Of a stretch of DNA of 9,924 nucleotides, positions 5,231 to 9,924 are shown in pieces (the first letter of the stretch is position 1; every line of letters begins with the position of its first letter). This DNA is from Thermoleophilaceae bacterium. Lineage in GTDB: Bacteria; Actinomycetota; Thermoleophilia; Solirubrobacterales; Thermoleophilaceae. The translations under genes and the position numbers were made by a program. The DNA lies in NCBI GenBank assembly GCA_013811765.1, contig JACCUO010000127.1, positions 1 to 9,924 of the forward strand. The letters run 5' to 3'. The notes beneath the pieces are model-generated. The model made no database searches, was not told where the DNA came from, and was given only the letters and a program-made list of their open reading frames with translations.

Positions 5231-5272
5231 GCCGGGTCGATCATCTCGAACGGTCAGCCGGGTCGATCATCT
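5221..5272. repeat. 26-bp tandem duplication, 25 of 26 identical
   Basis: Copy 1 is 5221-5246 and copy 2 is 5247-5272. They abut directly and differ only at their ninth base (A in copy 1, C in copy 2). Because 26 is not a multiple of three, the duplication shifts the frame of the leftward lipoprotein gene. That gene reads through copy 2 and meets TGA (5243-5241) inside copy 1. Confidence 0.95.
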
Positions 5273-6230
5273 GCAGCGTCCCGTCCTTGCGACTCGCGAC
5301 GAAGACCCGGCCCGTCCGGGGATCGACTGCCACGCTGTTGGGCTGGCGGACGGTGGGGTAGGTGCGCAGGACCTTCCCGTCCTTCATCTCCGCCACGCGG
5401 TTGGTCTCGGTCAGGGTCACCCACATTCGCCTCCGAACCGGATCGGCGGCCACGCCGTATGGAGCGCCCGGCAGATGGGTGCGGCGATGCACGCGCAGGT
5501 TCGGTCGCAGGCGCACCTCGAGCACGCCGTCTCCGCGCGTGTCGATCACGAAGAAGCGCGCGCCGCGGGCGGCCACCACGTGGGTGGGGCCGATCCCGAC
5601 GTCGATGCTGTCGCCAGGGCGCAGCGCGCGAGCGTCGTAGAGCTGGAGCACCCGCTCCCGCACGGCGACCAGGCCCAAGGTCCGCCCGCCGTCGGTTACG
5701 GCGACGCCGCCCGGCTGCACCGGAGCCTCCAGCACCTTCACGCGACGGCCACCGGAGACCACGGACAGCGTGTCGCCGAGCTCGTCGGCCACGAAGAACC
5801 GCCCGCCGGCGGCAACGGCATCGTGGGGAAAGCGCCCCACGCGGGTGGAGCTCACGCGGCCATCCGGAAGCTCGACCTGCAGGAGCCGGTCCGCGCGCTC
5901 CCCCGGCACGAGGACGGGGCCTCCAGGCCCGGCAAGCCCGAGGTGCCTCGGCGACTCCGCCAGGCCCACCCGGCGCACGACCCGTCCGCTGTCGGCGTCG
6001 ACAAGGGCGAGGCGATCGGGGTTCGTCAGCCCTACCGCAACGAGACCGCTGCGCGGATCCACCGCGAGTCCTTCGGGCTTGTGTCCGACCCGCACCACGC
6101 GTCCCGCCGGACGCTCGACCAGCAGCGGCGAGCGCGCGGGCTCGGCGGCCGGCGGCAGCTCCTCCGTGGAGCCGCCGCATCCCGCGCCCGTGAGAAGCGC
6201 GACGAGGAGGACTCGGAGGCGCACAGGCAT
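5241..6230 (-). CDS. Seven-bladed beta-propeller (YVTN/NHL-like) lipoprotein
   Basis: A 329-residue exported protein. MPVRLRVLLVALLTGAGC is a lipoprotein-type signal peptide with Cys18 as the probable lipidated residue; the -3 position is Gly rather than the usual Leu/Val/Ile, so the lipobox is imperfect. From about residue 50, seven repeats of 36-45 residues recur with a P-x-x-(V/L)-A start, for example HKPEGLAVDPRSG, ESPRHLGLAG, RFPHDAVAAG, VQPGGVAVTDG, IGPTHVVAARG, GAPYGVAADP and RQPNSVAVDP. Each is followed by a strand pair and a (V/L)-x-(V/L)-(I/Y)-D-like strand. This fits a complete YVTN/NHL-type propeller. Such domains bind proteins or ligands; no catalytic residues are evident. It stands 103 bases upstream of the response regulator on the same strand and could be a partner of that sensory system. 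The C-terminus appears to be set by the 26-bp duplication. Confidence 0.8.
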   Translation of the reverse strand: MPVRLRVLLVALLTGAGCGGSTEELPPAAEPARSPLLVERPAGRVVRVGHKPEGLAVDPRSGLVAVGLTNPDRLALVDADSGRVVRRVGLAESPRHLGLAGPGGPVLVPGERADRLLQVELPDGRVSSTRVGRFPHDAVAAGGRFFVADELGDTLSVVSGGRRVKVLEAPVQPGGVAVTDGGRTLGLVAVRERVLQLYDARALRPGDSIDVGIGPTHVVAARGARFFVIDTRGDGVLEVRLRPNLRVHRRTHLPGAPYGVAADPVRRRMWVTLTETNRVAEMKDGKVLRTYPTVRQPNSVAVDPRTGRVFVASRKDGTLQMIDPADRSR

Positions 6231-6300
6231 CGGGTAAGTCGAGCGGGCCCAGCTTTCAGGTTCCTTACGGACACGGTCTCGTGATGGTCGGCCGCGTCGG

Positions 6301-6963
6301 CTAACGCGCCAGCTCGGTCACGGGTCCGGCAGGCGACAGCTGCCGGAGGGCCTGCGCGAAGCGGGTCGTGGGCGCTGCGGCAGCCACAGTCCGTGCGTCA
6401 GCGATCGTGTCCACGTCGCGTAGCGCAGGGAGCTCTGCCCAGAGCAGGCCTAGTTCCCGGAGCCGACGGCGCTGCGCGCTGTAGGTCTGATCGGTCGACA
6501 TCGGCACGCCCAGGAAGACCGCCGGATCAGCTCGCCTGAGTCCGATGGTCCAGTAGCCGCCGTCGAGCGCCGGTCCCAGCACCGCGTCGATCCCCGGTTC
6601 GACCAGCCGCGCCGCCGCCGATTCGAGGAGCCGCGGCGTGAGTTGCGGCGTGTCCATGCCGACCACGATCGCGGGTCCACCGGCCGAGGCCAGCGCGTGG
6701 GTCAGGCGCTCGCCCAGGCCCGAGCCGCGCTGACACACCACGTCGAAGCCGCCGGGGAGCCAGGGGCCGGGCTCCCCGTCGAGGGCGATCACCCGCCGGC
6801 GGGCGGGTGCGGCGCCAACAGCGGCGAGCGTGTCGCAGAGGGCGGCTTGGGCCAGCGCTGCCGCCTCGGCCGGCGTGCACGGCGGGCATAGCCGCGTCTT
6901 GCTCCGGCCTGGCTGCGGCGTCTTTGCGATCACGACGATCGCGACGCCCGCAGGTGCGCTCAC
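6301..6963 (-). CDS. TIGR04282/DUF2064 family glycosyltransferase-like protein
   Basis: A 220-residue cytosolic protein of the nucleotidyltransferase/GT-A-like fold called TIGR04282 (once rSAM/selenodomain-associated transferase 1; related in fold to CofC). Motifs: AKTPQPGRSKTRL near the N-terminus (13-25), the usual nucleotide-binding loop; RGSGLGERL (79-87); VGMDTPQL with Asp104 (101-108); GPALDGGYWTIGL (130-142); and STDQTYS (156-162). The biochemical reaction of this family is not settled. The start is the GTG at 6963, which overlaps the TGA of the upstream GT2 gene as GTGA. Longer readings into that gene give Arg/Gly/Ala-rich sequence with no family similarity. Pairing with a GT2 gene is frequent for this family and suggests one pathway, likely modification of an envelope sugar or lipid. 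A 70-base gap separates it from the lipoprotein gene downstream. Confidence 0.85.
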   Translation of the reverse strand: MSAPAGVAIVVIAKTPQPGRSKTRLCPPCTPAEAAALAQAALCDTLAAVGAAPARRRVIALDGEPGPWLPGGFDVVCQRGSGLGERLTHALASAGGPAIVVGMDTPQLTPRLLESAAARLVEPGIDAVLGPALDGGYWTIGLRRADPAVFLGVPMSTDQTYSAQRRRLRELGLLWAELPALRDVDTIADARTVAAAAPTTRFAQALRQLSPAGPVTELAR

Positions 6964-7610
6964 CTGAGCGCCACGGACATGTCGCGCACCGTCTGCACGG
7001 TGCCCCGCAGGGTACCGGTGACCTTGGATCGCCCGCCGGTCCGAGCCAGATAGCGCACCTCCACCTCCCCGATCGGCCACCCGGCAGCGGCCGCTCGCAG
7101 AACCATCTCGAGCGGCCAGCCGAAGCGCCGGTCGCGGATGCCGAGCGCGAGCAGGCTCTTGCGTCGCGCCGCGCGCATCGGCCCCAGATCGCGCAGCCGC
7201 AGATCCGTGCGTCGCGCCAGCTCCCACGCCAGCAGCCTGTTCGCCAGTCGTGCGTGAGCGGGCCAGGCGCCGGGCTCGGCTGCTCTCGCACCGAGAACCA
7301 GGCCCATCTGCCGCCGCAGGACCGGCTCCACCACCTGCGGGAGGTCACGTGGATCGAGTGAGCCGTCGCAGTCCATGAAGCACACGATTTCGCTGCGCGC
7401 CGCCTGAAGGCCGGCGAAGCAGGCCGCGCCGAAGCCACGTCGCGGCTCGTGGACCACCTGTGACCCGAGGGCGGCGGCAATCTCGGCGGAGCCGTCGCTC
7501 GATCCGTTGTCGACCACGACCGGGTGGTACCCGGCCGGCATCAGGCCCAGCACGCCGGGCAGGGCCTCCGCCTCGTCGAGCACCGGGAGGATGACGTCGA
7601 TCGCGGGCAT
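6960..7610 (-). CDS. GT2 family glycosyltransferase (polyprenyl-phosphate sugar transferase-like)
   Basis: A 216-residue GT-A fold enzyme with no membrane segments. It has DVILPVLDEAEALPGVL at the N-terminus (5-21), VVVDNGSSDGSAE for nucleotide-sugar binding (31-43), RRGFGAACFAGLQAA (57-71) and the metal-binding Asp80-Cys-Asp82 (FMDCDGSLDP). RFGWPLEMVLRAAAAGWPI (162-180) and the C-terminal SKVTGTLRGT (195-204) are typical of dolichol/polyprenyl-phosphate mannosyl- or glucosyltransferase relatives. It probably transfers a sugar from a nucleotide donor to a polyprenyl phosphate, giving a donor for GT-C enzymes such as the divergent gene at 7700. The ATG at 7610 is preferred because family conservation begins right after it; an ATG at 7634 would add eight residues. 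Its end overlaps the next gene by four bases. Confidence 0.88.
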   Translation of the reverse strand: MPAIDVILPVLDEAEALPGVLGLMPAGYHPVVVDNGSSDGSAEIAAALGSQVVHEPRRGFGAACFAGLQAARSEIVCFMDCDGSLDPRDLPQVVEPVLRRQMGLVLGARAAEPGAWPAHARLANRLLAWELARRTDLRLRDLGPMRAARRKSLLALGIRDRRFGWPLEMVLRAAAAGWPIGEVEVRYLARTGGRSKVTGTLRGTVQTVRDMSVALR

Positions 7611-7699
7611 GGGCCGACGGTAGGGCCAACCCATTACGAAACTGCAACAAGAACGGTCGGCGGGCCCTCCGTCCGCTGTCGGCGCCCTACGGTGCCCAC
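7611..7699. promoter_or_regulatory. Divergent intergenic region between two glycosyltransferase genes
   Basis: These 89 bases separate the leftward GT2 gene from the rightward GT-C gene and must hold both promoters, unless either gene is transcribed from further away. The part at 7631-7652 (CCATTACGAAACTGCAACAAGA) is locally AT-richer than anything around it, as expected of a promoter core. I cannot assign -35/-10 boxes with confidence, and there is no sigma-B-type motif. Confidence 0.4.
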
Positions 7700-9013
7700 G
7701 TGGAAGCGCAAGCGGCACGAGCCGGCCCCACCCGATGGCGGGCCGAGCGCACCCTGCCCGTGGCCGGGGCCGCCCTTGGGGCGGGCACCGTCGCCTACGG
7801 TCTGATCGCGACAGCTGCCGGCACGGAGCTCGGCACCCCGCTCCCGCCCTTCTTGGCGGAGTGGGACCCGCGCGTGGGGCCGCTCGCCCCTCTCGCTGTC
7901 GCCCTGCTCGCCGCAGGCGCCGCACTCGCGCCGCGGCTCCAGCTGCCATCGGTGAGCGCTCCCAGGTTTGTCGCCGCCGCGTCCATCCTCGGGCTGGCGT
8001 TGCGGCTCACGCTCGCGGCGGCTCGCGATGGCGTGGCCGGCTGGTATGCGGTGTACGAGGTACCCAACCTAGAGGCCGCCAACGAGTATCTGCCGGCGCT
8101 CCCCGCCTTCGAGTTCGGCCTGCGCTTCTTCCTCGACACGTTCGCCGAGATCGGCACCTCGCTGACCGTCAACGCGGTCGGCCACCCGCCCGGACTGCTC
8201 GTCGTCCTGCACCTCCTGGGCATCGAGTCCGCGCAGGCGATGGCCGCCCTGACGATCGTGGGAGGCGCGCTGTCGGTCCCGCTCGCCTACCTCCTCGCAC
8301 GCCGCCTGCTCGACGAGCGGCGAGCCCGCATGGCCACGCTGCTCTACGTGTTCGCGCCGTCCGCGATGCTCTACGGCGCGACGTCGGCCGACGCGCTCTA
8401 CGCCACGCTGGCACTGCTCGTGGCGCTCCTGCTCGTCGCGCGCGAGCGGGTCGGGCAGACTTTCGGCGCGGCGACCTTCGCCCTGGTCTCGTTCTTCTCC
8501 TATGCGAACCTCGCCGTAGGGGCCTGGGCCACCATCGTCGCCGCTGGGCGGGATGGCCCCGCGCGGGCGGTGAAGCTCGCAGCGCTATGCGCGGCGGCCC
8601 TCGGCGCGTTCTACGGGGGGCTTCATCTGGCCACCGGCTATGACCCCGTCGGGGCGCTGGTCTCCGTCGAGAGCGTCTATCGCGAGGGCGTCGCGAGCGG
8701 ACGGCCGTACGCGTTCTGGCTGGTCGGCTCGCCGGTGGCGTTTCTGGCGGCGCTGGGCCTCCCCACCGCCTGGTATGCGTTGAGAAGCGCGGGGGCGGGC
8801 AGCGCAGCGGCGATAGGCGTGGTCGCAGTGCTCGCGGTAGCCGCGGTGCTCGGCTTCACCAAGGCCGAGACGGAGCGGATCTACCTGTTCATCGTCCCCC
8901 TTGCCTGCGTGGCGGCCGCGTCCTCACTCCCCGAGCGACGGTTGCGTCCTGTGCTCGCCGTACTTGCCGCCCAGGCGCTTGCGGCCGAGCTGCTGCTGGA
9001 GACGATCTGGTGA
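7700..9013 (+). CDS. GT-C fold multi-pass membrane glycosyltransferase
   Basis: A 437-residue integral membrane protein with about ten hydrophobic segments, among them roughly 20-40, 61-78, 90-107, 165-200, 210-247, 255-282, 290-310, 340-361, 369-386 and 394-409. Features of polyprenyl-phosphate-sugar-dependent GT-C enzymes: an acidic outer segment (NLEAANEYLPALPAFEF, 123-139), the HPPG motif in the next helix entry (162-165) and a late FTKAETERIYLFIVPL (387-402). It probably transfers a lipid-linked sugar outside the membrane, perhaps the product of the divergent GT2. Acceptor and sugar are unknown. The GTG at 7700 has no visible ribosome binding site, so the exact start is uncertain. The TGA overlaps the following epimerase gene's GTG by four bases, indicating one operon. 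Confidence 0.8.
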   Translation: MEAQAARAGPTRWRAERTLPVAGAALGAGTVAYGLIATAAGTELGTPLPPFLAEWDPRVGPLAPLAVALLAAGAALAPRLQLPSVSAPRFVAAASILGLALRLTLAAARDGVAGWYAVYEVPNLEAANEYLPALPAFEFGLRFFLDTFAEIGTSLTVNAVGHPPGLLVVLHLLGIESAQAMAALTIVGGALSVPLAYLLARRLLDERRARMATLLYVFAPSAMLYGATSADALYATLALLVALLLVARERVGQTFGAATFALVSFFSYANLAVGAWATIVAAGRDGPARAVKLAALCAAALGAFYGGLHLATGYDPVGALVSVESVYREGVASGRPYAFWLVGSPVAFLAALGLPTAWYALRSAGAGSAAAIGVVAVLAVAAVLGFTKAETERIYLFIVPLACVAAASSLPERRLRPVLAVLAAQALAAELLLETIW

Positions 9014-9924
9014 GGACCGTGCTCGTCACGGGTGGGGCCGGCTTCATCGGCGGCCATCTGGTCGACGCGCTGGTCGCGAGGGGCGAGAAGGTGCGCATCC
9101 TCGACAACCTCGACCCGCTGGCCCACCCGCGCCGCGAGCCACCCGGCCACCTGCCGGAAGACGCCGAGCTCCTGATCGGTGACGTTGGGGATCGAGCCAC
9201 CGTGGACCGGGCGCTCGAGGGTGTGGAGGAGGTATTCCACCTCGGTGGCGCAGTTGGGAACGGCGAATCGATGGTCAACGTGCGCCGGGCCGTCGACGCG
9301 AACTCGGGGGGAACGGCGACGCTGCTGGAGGCGGTGCTCGAGCGGCGGGACCGGATCCGGCGTCTCGTGGTGGCGTCCTCGATGGTGGTCTACGGCGAGG
9401 GAGCTTACGACTGCCCGCGGCACGGCACGACGAGCGTCCGCCTGCGCCGAGCGGAGGACCTGAAGGCCGGTTTGTGGGAGCCACGCTGCCCCGACTGCCA
9501 AGAACAGCTTCGACCCGTCCCTACCCACGAGGACTCACCGCTGCGGCCGGCGAGCGTGTATGGCATCACCAAGCGCGACCAGGAGGAGCTGGCGCTCGTG
9601 CTCGGCCGCGCCTATGGACTCGAAGTCGTAGCGCTGCGCTACCTCAACGTGTACGGGCCGCGGCAGGCGCTCGCCAACCCCTACACAGGAGTAGCCGCGA
9701 TGTTCGCCGCGCGGATCCTCAACGGTCGTTCGCCGCGAGTGTTCGAGGACGGTGGCCAGATCCGCGACCTCGTGCATGTCTCGGATGTGGTGCGGGCCAC
9801 CTTGGCAGCGATGGATGCGCCCGCTGCGTCCGGTCACGCGATCAACGTCGCGACGGGCCGGACCGTCACTGTGGGTGAGCTCGCGAGGCGGCTCGCCACG
9901 GCGCTTGACTCGGAGCTCTCCCCG
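9010..9924 (+). CDS. NAD-dependent nucleotide-sugar epimerase (dTDP-L-rhamnose 4-epimerase-like), partial
   Basis: An open frame of 305 codons from a GTG in the GTGA overlap to the window end, with no stop; only the C-terminus is missing. It is an extended short-chain dehydrogenase. Rossmann motif TGGAGFIGGHL (7-17), Asp32 after beta-2 for NAD binding, GDVGDRATV (58-66), HLGGAVGNGESM (77-88), SSMVVYG (123-129), catalytic Tyr184-Gly-Ile-Thr-Lys188, RYLNVYGPRQ (210-219) and IRDLVHVSDV (251-260) are all present. Between SSM and the YxxxK motif lies a Cys-rich insert: Cys135-Pro-Arg-His138 and Cys160-Pro-Asp-Cys163. This looks like a small zinc-binding module, as I recall from actinobacterial dTDP-L-rhamnose 4-epimerases, where the first pair is usually Cys-x-x-Cys. 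It would supply an unusual sugar nucleotide for the glycosyltransferases alongside. The exact substrate is inference. Confidence 0.87.
   Translation, partial: MRTVLVTGGAGFIGGHLVDALVARGEKVRILDNLDPLAHPRREPPGHLPEDAELLIGDVGDRATVDRALEGVEEVFHLGGAVGNGESMVNVRRAVDANSGGTATLLEAVLERRDRIRRLVVASSMVVYGEGAYDCPRHGTTSVRLRRAEDLKAGLWEPRCPDCQEQLRPVPTHEDSPLRPASVYGITKRDQEELALVLGRAYGLEVVALRYLNVYGPRQALANPYTGVAAMFAARILNGRSPRVFEDGGQIRDLVHVSDVVRATLAAMDAPAASGHAINVATGRTVTVGELARRLATALDSELSP

Noticed and set aside
5254..6284. Long open frames on both strands overlapping the propeller lipoprotein
   Set aside because: They are Arg/Ala/Pro-rich out-of-frame products of GC-rich DNA. Only the frame at 5241-6230 gives a signal peptide and regular repeats.
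7620..7690. Inverted repeat GTAGGGC (7620-7626) / GCCCTAC (7684-7690) in the divergent region
   Set aside because: Seven base pairs separated by 57 bases in GC-rich DNA is weak; no flanking extension or known operator layout.
1..9924. CRISPR arrays, tRNA/rRNA genes, insertion sequences, prophage or toxin-antitoxin genes
   Set aside because: No spaced repeat series, cloverleaf-like sequence, transposase or phage motif was seen on either strand. Composition looks uniform, without an obvious transferred island.

Overview
The window is very GC-rich with strong G/C third-position bias, frequent GTG starts and several 4-nt GTGA gene overlaps. Together with an RsbW/STAS partner-switching pair, CsbD, a secreted ferritin-like protein and an actinobacterial-style sugar epimerase with a Cys-rich insert, this suggests a high-GC actinobacterium. 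The class Thermoleophilia (Solirubrobacter/Gaiella-like) is my guess; no marker gene here proves it. No RNA genes, CRISPR arrays or insertion sequences were seen, and no stretch over 300 bases lacks a gene.

Left part (1-2411): the last codons of what looks like a ferritin-like paralogue, a complete ferritin-like secreted protein (60-698), a strong terminator-like hairpin (739-771), a STAS anti-anti-sigma factor (869-1234, +), and tail to tail with it an RsbW-type anti-sigma ATPase (1231-2043, -). The two stop codons share one CTAG. Divergent from the ATPase is csbD (2223-2411, +). The 179-bp region between the ATPase and csbD carries two well-formed sigma-B-type promoters, one facing each gene. 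This part therefore looks like a general-stress locus in which sigma-B-like control governs both a stress protein and a regulator of the sigma factor. No sigma factor gene is in the window.

Middle part (2414-6230, all -): in transcription order, a seven-bladed beta-propeller lipoprotein, an OmpR-type response regulator, a membrane histidine kinase with four predicted TM helices and no extracytoplasmic sensor domain (GTGA overlap with the regulator), and an MTA phosphorylase-family enzyme 25 nt after the kinase. A 26-bp tandem duplication truncates the end of the lipoprotein gene and lies next to an 11-bp-period direct repeat that could be the regulator's binding site.

Right part (6301-9924): an envelope-sugar cluster built around an 89-bp divergent intergenic region. 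Leftward run a GT2 glycosyltransferase and a TIGR04282/DUF2064 transferase (GTGA overlap). Rightward run a GT-C multi-pass membrane glycosyltransferase and an SDR nucleotide-sugar epimerase (GTGA overlap) that is cut by the window end. They probably build a cell-surface glycan or glycolipid.

I did not find a convincing wholly new system. The points most worth following are the paired sigma-B-type promoters, the anti-sigma ATPase with a decayed second ATPase-like half, the 26-bp duplication, and the altered purine pocket of the phosphorylase.
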